Shown: positions 18,092 to 31,591 of the stretch, one piece after another
Position numbering within the stretch: the first letter of the stretch is position 1
Layout of the letters: each line of letters starts with the position of its first letter
Assembly (NCBI GenBank): GCA_020853525.1
Contig: JADYYS010000037.1
Span: 1-64,000, forward strand
Length of the DNA: 64,000 nucleotides
Direction of reading: 5' to 3'
Source: Ardenticatenales bacterium
Lineage (GTDB): Bacteria; Chloroflexota; Anaerolineae; Epilineales; Epilineaceae
Notes under the pieces: generated by a model
Told to the model about the DNA's origin: nothing
Seen by the model: only the letters and a program-made list of their open reading frames with translations
Databases searched by the model: none
Translations under genes and position numbers: made by a program

Positions 18092-21091
18092 TCACGGCGC
18101 TGCCCCGATGCGAATCGGGACGCTGTACGGCGGGTCGAGGAAGTTGCCGTCCTTCTTCACGAGCACCAGCCGCACAGTGTAGTCGCCTGGGGCCAGACTG
18201 GCCGCGTCCAGCACCTCGAGCTGGCCGTCGACGACGGACTGGGTGTGCGTCTGGCCGAGCGTGATCCACTCGGCCGGCACGACGTCGCGGCGGCTGAGCT
18301 CGACCTTGAAGTACTCGATCTCGGCCGGGTTGAACGTGACGGTGCCGGTCAATACGGTCCGGCTGTCGAGGCGTGTGCCGGCGACGAGGTTGAGCCGATA
18401 GACGCTCTGGCTGTACGCGGTGCGGAACGTGCCGGTGATTCCGAGCGTGCCCGAGATCGGCACGTCGGGCCCCGGCAGCGACCCTGGTGCCAGCGCCGCG
18501 TCGACGAGCGCCTGGCTGCACACCTCGGACGGCTCGATCGCCGCGAACCCGTTGTTGCGCGCCCACTCGATGGCCCCGGCGCGCTCCTGCTCCTCGGCCG
18601 GCAGCGGCAGAACCGCCACGCCCTGCACCTTGTCCGCCCCAAAACCCGTCACCGCATCCGGTGCGCACAGCACGGCCGGCGCCCACTTCAGCGGCTTCTT
18701 CTCCGCCTCGGCCTGCGCGACGAGCTCGGGCGGCGGCGGGCCCTGCGGCACGACGACCGCGCCCAGCGTCGCCCAGACGTCGCCGCCGGCGGCGGGCGCG
18801 ATGGGTTGGCCGTCGACGCCGAGCGGGACGGCGGCGGGCGGGGCGGCGGCACCATCGACGGGTGCGCCCGGGGCGACGGCACCATCGGCATTGTCGGCAC
18901 TGTCGGCGAACGCCTCGAGGAAGTACTCGCTCTTGTACTCCCGGCAGGCCGTGCCGAGGTTGTTCAGCGACGGGACGTTGCAGACGCTGCGCTCGACGAC
19001 GTTGTCCGGCTGCTCGAAGCGCGAGACCCACTCGAGGCCGAACATCGCCCGCGCCTGTTCGACGACGGCCTTGCGCTCGTCGTCGAACAGGATGCCGCGC
19101 ATGACGGCGCCCCAGATCGGCGCCGCGCCGGTCAGGCCGCTCGAGCGGTTCATCGCCGAGTTGTCGCTGTTGCCGGCCCAGACGCCGACGACGAGGCTCG
19201 GGGTGTAGCCGAGCGTCCAGTTGTCGCGGTAGTCGTTCGTGGTGCCGGTCTTGGCGGCGGCGGCCACGCCGAGGTAGAGCGGCGAGCGGCTGCCGAAGGC
19301 CGGGGCGCGGGCGTCGTTGTCCGCCAGGAACTGGGTGACGATGTAGGCGGCACCCGGGTCGACGGCGGGCTCGGGCTCGAGGGCCTTCGCATCGTCCTTC
19401 AGGCTGTAGAGGACCTTCCCGGCAGTGTCGGTGATCGTCAGGACGGTGTGGGGCCGGATCAGCTCGCCCATGTTGGCGAGCGTCCCGTAGGCCGTCGTCA
19501 GGTCGAGCAGCGTGACCTCGCCGCCGCCCAACGTGAGCGAGAGGCCGTAGTCCCACGGGTCGCGCTGCAGGCCGGTGATCCCCATCTTGTGCGCCGTCTC
19601 GACGGTCAGCTCGACGCCCGCCTTGCCCGCATCGTCCTTGTGGTCCGGGTGGGGCGTGATCCGGTCGAGGACCTTGAGGGCCGGGATGTTGTAGGAGTTC
19701 GCGAGCGCCGTTCGGAGGCGCACGGGGCCGTGGAACGTGTCGTCGTAGTTCTTGGGCTCGTAGAGCACGCCGTTCGGGTAGAGCTTCCACGGCACGTCCC
19801 AGATCATCGTCGCGGGCGACATACCGTTGGCGATGGCCGTGACGAACGTCAGCGGCTTGATGCTCGAGCCGGGCTGGCGCTCCCGGATGGCCACGTTCAC
19901 CCGCCCGTCGATCGCGTCGTTCCAGTAGTCCGCGCTGCCGACCATCGCGATGACCTGCCCGGTGCGCGGCTCCATCGCCACGACGGCGCCGTTCGTCAGG
20001 TGTTGCGCCTCCGACAGCTTGGCGACCTGCTCGCTGACCTCCGCCTGCGCCATCCGCTGCGTCTCCAGATCCAGCGTCGTGATCACGTTCAGCCCGCCGC
20101 GGGCCAGCCGGTCCGAGCCGACGAGATCCTCGATGATCTTCTCGACGTGGACGACGAAGTGCGGGGCCTCGAAGCGGTCGTTGTCCGGCTTGCGGAACGT
20201 GAGGTTCGTCTTCATCGCCCGGTCCGCCTCGGCCTGCGTGATCACCTTGCGCTCGGCCATCAGGTTCAGGACGACGCGCTGCCGGTCCTTCACGCGCTCC
20301 TGGACCTCGGGGTCCGGGTCGAGCGGGTCGTAGTAGCGGGGCGCCTGCGGCAGGCCGATGAGGAGCGCAGCCTCGGCCAGGTTCAGGTCGACGGCGCTCT
20401 TGTCGAACACGGTCAGGGCCGCCGCCTCGATGCCGTAGGCCAGATTGCCGTAGTAGATCTCGTTGAGGTACCACTCCAGGATCTGGTCTTTGCTGTACTG
20501 CCGCGTCAGCATGACCGCCAGCACGAGCTCCTTGGCCTTGCGCTTGTAGCTCCGCGCCAGGCGCTCCTCGTTCGTGAAGGCCACGTGCCGCACGAACTGC
20601 TGCGTGATCGTGCTCCCGCCCCCGCCGCTCGATGTCGCCTCGGCGTCGCCGAGCGTGCGTTCCCCGAGCGCCCGCACCTCGCCGAGCACCGCCCGCGCGA
20701 TCCCCTCGACGTCGATGCCCGGGTTCCGCTCGAACGTCTCGTCCTCGACGGCGATCGTGCCCTTCACGACGAACGACGCGATCTGCGCGAGCGGCACGTA
20801 CGTCCGCCGCCCCTCGCCGATCACCTGCCGCAGCAGCACGCCTTGCCGGTCGAGGATGTTCGTCGTCTCGAACGTCGTGCGTTCCTCGAGATTCTGGATG
20901 TGCGCCAGATTCTCTCTCAGCTCGCCCGACAGCGTCGCGTACGCGATGCCCGCCGCCGCCAACCCGACGACCGCGATGGCCGCCGGCACGCCGGCGACGG
21001 CCGCGACGAGCACGCCGAGGCGGCTCTTGCGGGCGCGCAGGCGTGTGAGGCGGCGCTCGAGGAGGATGCGCTCGAGGGGGGTGATGGACAT
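18092..21091 (-). CDS. Class A penicillin-binding protein (bifunctional transglycosylase/transpeptidase, PBP1A-like)
   Basis: A 999-residue peptidoglycan synthase. A short cytoplasmic N-terminus and one membrane helix (residues about 25-52) are followed by the glycosyltransferase domain: AVEDETFERNPGID with catalytic Glu near residue 116, GGSTITQQFVRH, and KDQILEWYLNEIYYGN. The transpeptidase has SSIK (Ser409), SYN near residue 465, and KTGTTNDY at about residue 614. The 300 C-terminal residues (from about residue 690) are extra: a Pro/Ala linker, then two beta-rich regions without recognised signature. The start is set by a -10 box only 7 bases upstream. Divergent from mazG. Confidence 0.92.
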   Translation of the reverse strand: MSITPLERILLERRLTRLRARKSRLGVLVAAVAGVPAAIAVVGLAAAGIAYATLSGELRENLAHIQNLEERTTFETTNILDRQGVLLRQVIGEGRRTYVPLAQIASFVVKGTIAVEDETFERNPGIDVEGIARAVLGEVRALGERTLGDAEATSSGGGGSTITQQFVRHVAFTNEERLARSYKRKAKELVLAVMLTRQYSKDQILEWYLNEIYYGNLAYGIEAAALTVFDKSAVDLNLAEAALLIGLPQAPRYYDPLDPDPEVQERVKDRQRVVLNLMAERKVITQAEADRAMKTNLTFRKPDNDRFEAPHFVVHVEKIIEDLVGSDRLARGGLNVITTLDLETQRMAQAEVSEQVAKLSEAQHLTNGAVVAMEPRTGQVIAMVGSADYWNDAIDGRVNVAIRERQPGSSIKPLTFVTAIANGMSPATMIWDVPWKLYPNGVLYEPKNYDDTFHGPVRLRTALANSYNIPALKVLDRITPHPDHKDDAGKAGVELTVETAHKMGITGLQRDPWDYGLSLTLGGGEVTLLDLTTAYGTLANMGELIRPHTVLTITDTAGKVLYSLKDDAKALEPEPAVDPGAAYIVTQFLADNDARAPAFGSRSPLYLGVAAAAKTGTTNDYRDNWTLGYTPSLVVGVWAGNSDNSAMNRSSGLTGAAPIWGAVMRGILFDDERKAVVEQARAMFGLEWVSRFEQPDNVVERSVCNVPSLNNLGTACREYKSEYFLEAFADSADNADGAVAPGAPVDGAAAPPAAVPLGVDGQPIAPAAGGDVWATLGAVVVPQGPPPPELVAQAEAEKKPLKWAPAVLCAPDAVTGFGADKVQGVAVLPLPAEEQERAGAIEWARNNGFAAIEPSEVCSQALVDAALAPGSLPGPDVPISGTLGITGTFRTAYSQSVYRLNLVAGTRLDSRTVLTGTVTFNPAEIEYFKVELSRRDVVPAEWITLGQTHTQSVVDGQLEVLDAASLAPGDYTVRLVLVKKDGNFLDPPYSVPIRIGAAP

Positions 21092-21098
21092 GGGGGCG

Positions 21099-21104
21099 AT
21101 TATA
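21099..21104 (-). promoter_or_regulatory. Extended -10 box of the penicillin-binding protein gene (probably leaderless)
   Basis: On the minus strand TTGGTATAAT gives a perfect TATAAT with the TGn extension. Only 7 bases separate it from the ATG at 21091, so transcription should begin at or next to the start codon. No Shine-Dalgarno sequence could fit. Confidence 0.65.
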
Positions 21105-21133
21105 CCAACGGGTTATGAGGGGATTGTGGGTGC

Positions 21134-21139
21134 TAGAAT
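21134..21139 (+). promoter_or_regulatory. Extended -10 box of mazG (probably leaderless)
   Basis: TGCTAGAAT carries the TGn extension and a good -10. The GTG start codon lies 7 bases downstream, at the expected transcription start. It faces the TATAAT box of the divergent penicillin-binding protein gene 30 bases away. Confidence 0.6.
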
Positions 21140-21146
21140 CGCCCCC

Positions 21147-25178
<4,032 letters not shown>

Positions 25179-25417
25179 GGGCGAGGAACGCGCTCGACCC
25201 GCCGGCACGGCGGAGCGCAGATCGCGACAGCCGTTCGGCCTCTTGGCGACGGTTTCGCCCCCCCCAGCGTCGGCTGCGCGGCGGTCGCGCGGCGGTTTCG
25301 CGGCGTTCGGACGGGCCGAAAGGGCGCTACGCTCTGGCCACGCCCGCTCGGCCCATCGAATCGTCGATGTCACACCGAACCTCAACCGCGGGCATCGCCA
25401 TCCAAGGAGGATCATCG

Positions 25418-25837
25418 ATGGCAACGTTGCTGCAGGCGATCGCTACGTACCGCCCCCGGATCGTGAACTCGCGGACGATGGAGCTTGGCGAGCTGGCGGA
25501 CCATCTGGCCGTCGGGACGCTCGTCACCGCGCCGATCGCGCGGATGGTGCTCGAGGAGCTCGGGCGGCAGGCGCTGCTCCAGGGGCGGGCGGGGATCAAG
25601 ATCCGGCTGCCGGGGATCGGGCTCATCTCCCAGGACCTGCGGATGGACGGGACGCCGTTCCCGGTCATCCGGCTGGACAAGGACCTCCGGGGCGGGCTGG
25701 CCGATCGCGATGCGTTCCACGCCGACATCAAGCACCGCGAGATGATCGGCGTGCCGCTGGCGGTCTACAAGGCGCGCTGGGACGCCGACCACCCGGACGA
25801 TCCCGTGATCCTGACCGACCAGGAGCGCGCGGCGTAG
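25418..25837 (+). CDS. HU-like DNA-binding-domain protein (hypothetical)
   Basis: A 139-residue protein with a perfect ribosome site AAGGAGG 7 bases before its ATG. Residues about 15-70 (SRTMELGELADHLAVG, then ARMVLEELGRQALLQGRAG and IKIRLPGIGLIS) follow the helix-helix-beta order of HU-like domains, where a PGIG/DLGTF-type turn begins the arm. The rest (VIRLDKDLRGGL, HREMIGVPLAVYKARWDAD) is not recognised. The AT-richer start region and strong ribosome site suggest high expression. A nucleoid or structural role is possible but not shown. Closed by a terminator at 25960. Confidence 0.6.
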   Translation: MATLLQAIATYRPRIVNSRTMELGELADHLAVGTLVTAPIARMVLEELGRQALLQGRAGIKIRLPGIGLISQDLRMDGTPFPVIRLDKDLRGGLADRDAFHADIKHREMIGVPLAVYKARWDADHPDDPVILTDQERAA

Positions 25838-25959
25838 CCCGCACTGGTCCGCCGGGCGGCCTGCAATCGAGCCCGTGTGGACGGGCGCATGCGCCGGACT
25901 CACCGCCCGAGAGGGCGATCCGATCGACAACCCACGATGCCATGACCGGCTCTCCGGGG

Positions 25960-25995
25960 GCGGGGCGACCTACCAAGGTCGCCCCGCTTTCGTTT
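25960..25995 (+). terminator. Rho-independent terminator of the HU-like gene
   Basis: A 12-bp perfect stem GCGGGGCGACCT (25960-25971) pairs with 25976-25987 around a 4-base loop, followed by TTTCGTTT. This is the most classical terminator in the window. Confidence 0.85.
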
Positions 25996-26400
25996 GGTCC
26001 GCCCGTCGCGCGGCGCGGAGGTGCGGATGGGGACCGATCGCTTGGCGTAGGGAGGCTGTTGGTGCTGCGAGGGAAGCGCTTCGTTTCGAGAAGTGAAGGC
26101 GTTCAACGGGGCAAGTGATGGCTTCACTTTTCGGATGCGAACGGCTCACTCGCCGGACGCGTGCGGGAGCGCGGCGCGGTATCCTATCGACCAACCGCAA
26201 ACGAGTCGCCGACGGGTCGCGCCCGTCGTTGCGACCGCCCGCAACGCCGACGTCGCTGGCCGTCGCCGTCCGCCGACAGTGACCGAATCCGAGCGCACGA
26301 AAAGGGGACCACTTGCCGATTATCGTCAAGTAGGAGGGCGGGGCGGCGAGACGTTCCGCTGCCCCATGAGGTGTAACTGGAGTATTGGCAACCCATCGCA

Positions 26401-26406
26401 TACTAT
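26401..26406 (+). promoter_or_regulatory. Candidate -10 box before the defence helicase operon
   Basis: TACTAT lies 31 bases before the helicase ATG, in a patch of lower GC. The hexamer 17 bases upstream (TGGAGT) matches the -35 consensus only weakly. GAGGGA at about 26424 could serve as ribosome site, though it is slightly far from the ATG. Confidence 0.35.
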
Positions 26407-26437
26407 CGGACGTCCAACGCACTGAGGGAATCTAGAC

Positions 26438-29400
26438 ATGAGGGTTTTCGATCTACACAAGATGCTCGTCGAGGATTATGCGAATTACATCCGCAGCTTC
26501 ATTCGCATCCGCGACGATCAGATCCGCGAGCACGTGAGTCGCGAACTCGAACGGGGCCTACTCTGGCCGCATCCGCTCATTCAGCTGAATCCGAGCTTCG
26601 AACCCGGACCGACAATTGAGGAATTGGCGCGCGACGGGATACTTCATCCGCTGTGCGCGGACATCTTTCGGGTCGGGAAGTCGAGTTCGTCCGCTGGTCG
26701 TTCGATGCAGCTCCATCAACATCAACAAGAGGCGATCGAGGCGGCACGCGCCGGTGACAACTACGTCCTGACGACGGGCACAGGATCGGGCAAGAGCCTG
26801 ACCTACATCGTGCCGATCGTGGATCATGTGTTGCGGCATGGCAGCGGACGCGGCGTCCAGGCGATTGTGGTGTATCCGATGAATGCGCTGGCGAACAGCC
26901 AGGTGAAGGAGCTCGAGAAATTCCTCGGACCGCAGGACGGCGATCCGCCGGTTCGATTCCGACGGTACACGGGGCAGGAGCGGGAAGAGGAGCGGGCGGC
27001 CGTGTTGGACGCGCCGCCGGACATCATCCTCACGAACTACGTCATGCTCGAGCTCATGCTCACGCGTCCGCGGGAGCGCTCGTTCGTTGAGGCCAGCAAG
27101 GGGTTGCGATTCCTCGTGCTCGACGAACTCCACACATATCGCGGCCGCCAGGGCGCGGACGTCGCACTCCTCATCCGCCGCCTTCGGGCACAGAGCGGTA
27201 GCGCCATGCTCCAGTACGTTGGAACTTCAGCGACGCTCACCGAGGCTGGGACGCTGGCTGAGCAACAGGATCGGATCGCTGGCATCGCGAGTCGCTTGTT
27301 CGGCGCCCCGGTGCTGCCCCACCGGGTGATCGGAGAAACGTTGGGGCGCGTGACGGAAGAACGCGATGGGACGGACCTCGGCTCGGACGCCGCGCTCCGG
27401 CAGCGCGTTGACGTCGGCGAGCAGCCGCCGGAAACGTTCGAAGCATTTCGTCGTGATGCTCTGGCGTGCTGGATCGAGGACACATTCGGCCTCAAGAGAA
27501 GTCCTGACGACGGGCGGCTATATCGCGCCGAGCCGATGAGCTTGGCGGGCAACGACGGTGCGGCAGCGCGGCTGGCGCGGCGAACCGGCGCGGACGAGGA
27601 TCGATGTGGCCAATTGATCGCTGCGACGCTGGCGGCTGGTCATCGCGTGAAACAGCCCTCAACCGGAATGCCCGCCTTTGCGTTCCGCCTTCACCAGTTC
27701 ATCGGTCGCGGGGATACGGTCTATTCATCGCTGGACGCACCGGACGCCCGCCATGTCACGACAACAGGACAGCAGTTCGTTCCCGGGGATCGTTCACGGG
27801 TGCTCTTTCCACTCGCGTTCTGTCGCGCTTGCGGTCAGGCATACTTCGTCGTGCGGAAGCAAGAAAACGAGGTGACGGGCGCTATCTCGTTCGTGCCGCG
27901 CGAGCTGCGGGAGCAGCACACGGATGAGTCCGGCGCGCCGGGCTTCCTGCACCTCGATCCTGCAGCTCCATGGCCTGACGATGAGACGGAGGCACGCGAC
28001 AGGCTGCCTGAAGACTGGCTGGAGAATAGCGCTGCCGGCATCCGAGTTAAGCGCGATCGAAGGGAGCGATGCCCTCAGAAGTACGTCGTGAATGGGGCGG
28101 GTGCGGTCAGCGAGCGTGGCGAGAGCTGTCACTACGTGCAAGCGCCGTTCGCCTTCTGCCTACATTGCGGAGTGACGTACAGCAGCCGCTCGCGCTCCGA
28201 CTTCGGCAAGTTGGCCTCGCTCTCTTCGGAGGGTCGGAGCACAGCCACAACGGTGCTCAGCCTCGCATCGCTGCGGGCCTTGCGTGCGCACGGCCCGGAC
28301 GATGCGAGCGCCCACAAACTGTTAAGCTTTACCGACAATCGCCAGGACGCGTCGCTCCAGGCCGGGCATTTCAACGACTTTGTCGAGATCGCATTGCTGC
28401 GGACGGCGCTACATTTAGCCGTCCGTAAGGCGGGCACGAGCGGGCTGTCCCATGAGCAGCTGACAGAACGGGTGGCAGAGGCGCTTGACCTGCCGCTGGC
28501 GGACTATGCTGCGAATCCCGAGGTGAAGTTTGGTGCGCTGGACGCCACCCGAGCCGCCCTGCGCGACGTGCTCGGCTACCGGCTGTATCGTGACCTTCGC
28601 CGGGGCTGGCGCATCACGGCGCCGAACTTGGAGCAGTGCGGACTGCTGGAAATTGCCTACCCCTACCTATCGGATGTCGCGTCGGACGAAGAACTCTGGC
28701 AGCACCATCCCGTGTTGGCCAGTGCGGCAAGAGTCGATCGCGAGCGGGCGGCCCGGACGTTGTTGGACTTTCTCCGCCGTGAGCTTGCTATCAAGGTACG
28801 CTATCTGGACGCGGATCATCAGGAGAAGATTCGCCTGAACAGCGAGCAGCGACTCGCCGAACCGTGGGCCCTCGATGTGAACGAGAACCTGGAACGAGCC
28901 GTGGTCGCGTTTCCGCGCTCGCGCGGAACGAACAAGGCGAGCGGCTATCACCTGTTCGTCTCGCCGCGCGGCGGGTTTGGGCAATATCTGCGCCGGGCGA
29001 CAACGCTTCCATCATGGTCGCCCGGTAAGGCCGGCAAAAGCGTCGACGAGACCCAAGCGATTATGCACGCGCTATTCCGGGCGCTCCGCCAGGGTGGGCT
29101 TGTCGATATGATCGAGGAAGGCTCGGACGGCGTGGATGGCTATCAAGTGCCGGCGGACAGCCTGCGCTGGGTGGCCAGCGACGGTCAGCGGCCCTATCGT
29201 GATCCGATCACCGTGCCCCGTCTTCCCGACACCGAGAAGACCGACGACGGAGCAAACGCCTATTTCGTGAACCTGTACAGTACCGATCACACGGACCTTG
29301 GGCGTGTCCGCGCTGGCGAGCACACGGCGCAGGTCCCGTCGCAGACGCGCGAGGCACGTGAGACCCAGTTCCGCGAGGGTTCGCTGCCGGTGCTCTTCTG

Positions 29401-31591
29401 CTCCCCGACGATGGAGCTTGGCGTGGACATCGCGCAGCTCAACGTCGTCGGCCTGCGCAACGTGCCGCCGACGCCCGCCAACTACGCGCAGCGGAGCGGT
29501 CGCGCCGGCCGGAACGGACAGCCCGCACTCGTCTTCACGTACTGCACGACAGGAAGTCCACACGACCAATACTTTTTCAAGCGGCCGAAGATGATGGTGG
29601 CTGGCAGCGTCGCTGCGCCGCGCTTGGACCTAGCCAACGAGGACCTTGTGCGATCCCATGTGCACGCTGTGTGGTTGGCGGAGTCGGGCCTCGATCTCGG
29701 CCAAACCCTGTCGGATGTCCTTGAGGTGGCGGGGGAGCGACCGTCGCTGTCGGTGTTGCCGGAGGTCACGGAGGTGCTGCACGATGCCCGGAATCGGCGA
29801 CTGGCAACGGCGCGCTTATCGCCGATGATGGACGATCTCAGTCGTGAGCTGAGCGAGTCGCGTTGGTATGACGATGGCTGGCTGGACCGACAACTGAACG
29901 CGCTACCGGACGCCTTCGACGCCGCGTGCGAGCGCTGGCGTGATCTCTATCGAGCGGCGCAGGCCCAACGCGATGCCAACAACCGGATTGCGGGTGACGC
30001 CTCAGCCAGTCAGTCCGACAAGAAGACGGCCCGTGTCCAACGGTCGGAGGCGGAAGCGCAGCTCGATCTGCTGACCGGTCCACAAGGGGCCAGCCAAGGC
30101 GACTTCTACAGTTACCGCTACTTTGCGAGCGAGGGCTTCTTGCCCGGCTACAACTTCCCCCGCCTCCCGCTTTCGGCGTTCATTCCCGGCCGCAAGGTGA
30201 AGGGGGATCGCGGCGAGGACTTCGTCTCACGTCCGCGGTTCCTGGCGATCAGTGAGTTCGGTCCGCGCAGCATCATCTACCACGAGGGGCTGCGCTACGT
30301 GGTCAACAAGGTCATGCTGGGAGCCCGGGACGACGTCCTGCAGACGACGAGCGCAAAGCTATGTCCGGGCTGCGGATACCTGCACCCGACGGTCACCGGA
30401 CGTCCTGCATCAGATCTCTGTGAGTATTGTGGCCGCCGCCTGGATGCGCCGCTGGAACCGCTATTCCGGCTTCGCAATGTGTCCACCGTCCGCCGTGAGC
30501 GAATCAGCTCGGACGAGGAAGAGCGGACGCGGATGGGGTATGAGGTCCGCAGCGGCGTGCGGTTCCGGCCGGAAGACATCCGAACTGCCGAGGCGCGTGG
30601 CCGTGATGGCCGCGTCGTCCTGCGTCTTACGTACGCTCCAGCCGCGACGATCTGGCGCCTCAACCTCGGTTGGAGTCGTCGGCGCAGGAAGGAAGCCAAG
30701 GGGTTCGTGCTCGACACGAGGCACGGCTACTGGCAGCGCAACGAGGCGGATGAAGACGCATTCCCCGCCGATCCGATGAGCCCACAGGTGCAGCGGGTCA
30801 TTCCTTACGTCGAGGACCATCGCAACGGCCTCCTCATCGAACCGGTGGAAACGGTCGGCACGGCGGAGATCGCCTCGCTCCAGCCCGCGCTCAAGTCGGC
30901 GATCCAGGTGCGGTTCCAGCTGGAGGACAACGAGCTCGCGGTCGAGGCCTTGCCGACGCCGGACGACCGTCGCGTCATCCTCTTCTACGAGGCAGCGGAA
31001 GGCGGAGCGGGCGTCCTCCGTCAGATCATCACAGATCCGAACGCGCTGCGTGCCGTGGCGGAGGAGGCGCTGCGCTTGTGTCACTTCGATCCGACGACGC
31101 TCGAGGACAGGCGGCGGGCGGAAGGCGCTGCGGAGGACTGCGAAGCCGCGTGCTATGACTGCCTGCTCAGCTACGCCAATCAGCCCGATCACCGGCTCCT
31201 GGATCGCAGGCTTGTGCTGGGCATCCTCGCTGACCTGGCTGCCGGAGACGTCGTGCTGGAGCAGCGCGCGGCACCGGCAGCCGGACGGCGGGCAACGCAG
31301 CAGTCGTCATCCGACGAAAGCGTGCGGCGCTGGGTGGAGTTCCTTGCGGGCCACGGACTGCGGCTCCCGGACGATGTCGGCACAACGATCGGTGACGACG
31401 GTCCTGCCGTCGACGCGCTGTACCGCGATCCGCCGACGGCGATCCTCACGGCGTCGGCTTCGCCCGCCACCGTCGATGCGCTGTTGGACCTCGGCTGGGA
31501 TGTGTTTCGGATTGGCGAGCCGTTGAACTGGCTGGCCGAGTGTGCAGCGCGGCCCGATCTGTTCGGGACACCGACGGAGCATGGCAGGTGA
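26438..31591 (+). CDS. Large DEAD/DEAH helicase with zinc clusters and DUF1998/MZB C-terminus (DrmA-DrmB-like or DruE-like)
   Basis: A 1717-residue superfamily 2 helicase. Motifs: [14 protein letters not shown] (Q region), TTGTGSGKS (Walker A, residues 112-120), [12 protein letters not shown] (Ia), [16 protein letters not shown] (II, DELH at 229-232), VGTSATL (III), [14 protein letters not shown] near 989, and [12 protein letters not shown] near 1018 (VI). A long insertion between the two RecA lobes carries CRACG near 462, CLHCG near 570, and [24 protein letters not shown]...CEYCG ribbon is near 1309, and the DUF1998-type end has [13 protein letters not shown] and [12 protein letters not shown] near 1568. 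In DISARM the helicase and DUF1998 parts are separate; a single long protein is also typical of Druantia DruE. The stop overlaps the next start (GTGA). Confidence 0.85.
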   Translation: MRVFDLHKMLVEDYANYIRSFIRIRDDQIREHVSRELERGLLWPHPLIQLNPSFEPGPTIEELARDGILHPLCADIFRVGKSSSSAGRSMQLHQHQQEAIEAARAGDNYVLTTGTGSGKSLTYIVPIVDHVLRHGSGRGVQAIVVYPMNALANSQVKELEKFLGPQDGDPPVRFRRYTGQEREEERAAVLDAPPDIILTNYVMLELMLTRPRERSFVEASKGLRFLVLDELHTYRGRQGADVALLIRRLRAQSGSAMLQYVGTSATLTEAGTLAEQQDRIAGIASRLFGAPVLPHRVIGETLGRVTEERDGTDLGSDAALRQRVDVGEQPPETFEAFRRDALACWIEDTFGLKRSPDDGRLYRAEPMSLAGNDGAAARLARRTGADEDRCGQLIAATLAAGHRVKQPSTGMPAFAFRLHQFIGRGDTVYSSLDAPDARHVTTTGQQFVPGDRSRVLFPLAFCRACGQAYFVVRKQENEVTGAISFVPRELREQHTDESGAPGFLHLDPAAPWPDDETEARDRLPEDWLENSAAGIRVKRDRRERCPQKYVVNGAGAVSERGESCHYVQAPFAFCLHCGVTYSSRSRSDFGKLASLSSEGRSTATTVLSLASLRALRAHGPDDASAHKLLSFTDNRQDASLQAGHFNDFVEIALLRTALHLAVRKAGTSGLSHEQLTERVAEALDLPLADYAANPEVKFGALDATRAALRDVLGYRLYRDLRRGWRITAPNLEQCGLLEIAYPYLSDVASDEELWQHHPVLASAARVDRERAARTLLDFLRRELAIKVRYLDADHQEKIRLNSEQRLAEPWALDVNENLERAVVAFPRSRGTNKASGYHLFVSPRGGFGQYLRRATTLPSWSPGKAGKSVDETQAIMHALFRALRQGGLVDMIEEGSDGVDGYQVPADSLRWVASDGQRPYRDPITVPRLPDTEKTDDGANAYFVNLYSTDHTDLGRVRAGEHTAQVPSQTREARETQFREGSLPVLFCSPTMELGVDIAQLNVVGLRNVPPTPANYAQRSGRAGRNGQPALVFTYCTTGSPHDQYFFKRPKMMVAGSVAAPRLDLANEDLVRSHVHAVWLAESGLDLGQTLSDVLEVAGERPSLSVLPEVTEVLHDARNRRLATARLSPMMDDLSRELSESRWYDDGWLDRQLNALPDAFDAACERWRDLYRAAQAQRDANNRIAGDASASQSDKKTARVQRSEAEAQLDLLTGPQGASQGDFYSYRYFASEGFLPGYNFPRLPLSAFIPGRKVKGDRGEDFVSRPRFLAISEFGPRSIIYHEGLRYVVNKVMLGARDDVLQTTSAKLCPGCGYLHPTVTGRPASDLCEYCGRRLDAPLEPLFRLRNVSTVRRERISSDEEERTRMGYEVRSGVRFRPEDIRTAEARGRDGRVVLRLTYAPAATIWRLNLGWSRRRRKEAKGFVLDTRHGYWQRNEADEDAFPADPMSPQVQRVIPYVEDHRNGLLIEPVETVGTAEIASLQPALKSAIQVRFQLEDNELAVEALPTPDDRRVILFYEAAEGGAGVLRQIITDPNALRAVAEEALRLCHFDPTTLEDRRRAEGAAEDCEAACYDCLLSYANQPDHRLLDRRLVLGILADLAAGDVVLEQRAAPAAGRRATQQSSSDESVRRWVEFLAGHGLRLPDDVGTTIGDDGPAVDALYRDPPTAILTASASPATVDALLDLGWDVFRIGEPLNWLAECAARPDLFGTPTEHGR

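Larger units (their letters stand above)
25838..26437. other. 600-base intergenic region at the left edge of the defence island
   Basis: It holds the terminator of the HU-like gene and then about 440 bases without a supportable gene. Base composition becomes less GC-rich after about 26040. A short inverted repeat (AAGTGAAG at 26091-26098, CTTCACTT at 26122-26129) lies in this part. The short open frames here lack ribosome sites and protein-like composition. No tRNA or obvious attachment site was seen. Confidence 0.6.

Noticed and set aside
26091-26129. Short inverted repeat as an attachment or integration site
   Set aside because: Only eight base pairs, no matching copy was found at the right edge of the island, and no integrase is present.
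26438-31591. Firm naming as DrmA, DrmB or DruE
   Set aside because: The DUF1998 end, zinc clusters and helicase motifs are shared by all three. Without a profile search the family cannot be separated, so no symbol is given.
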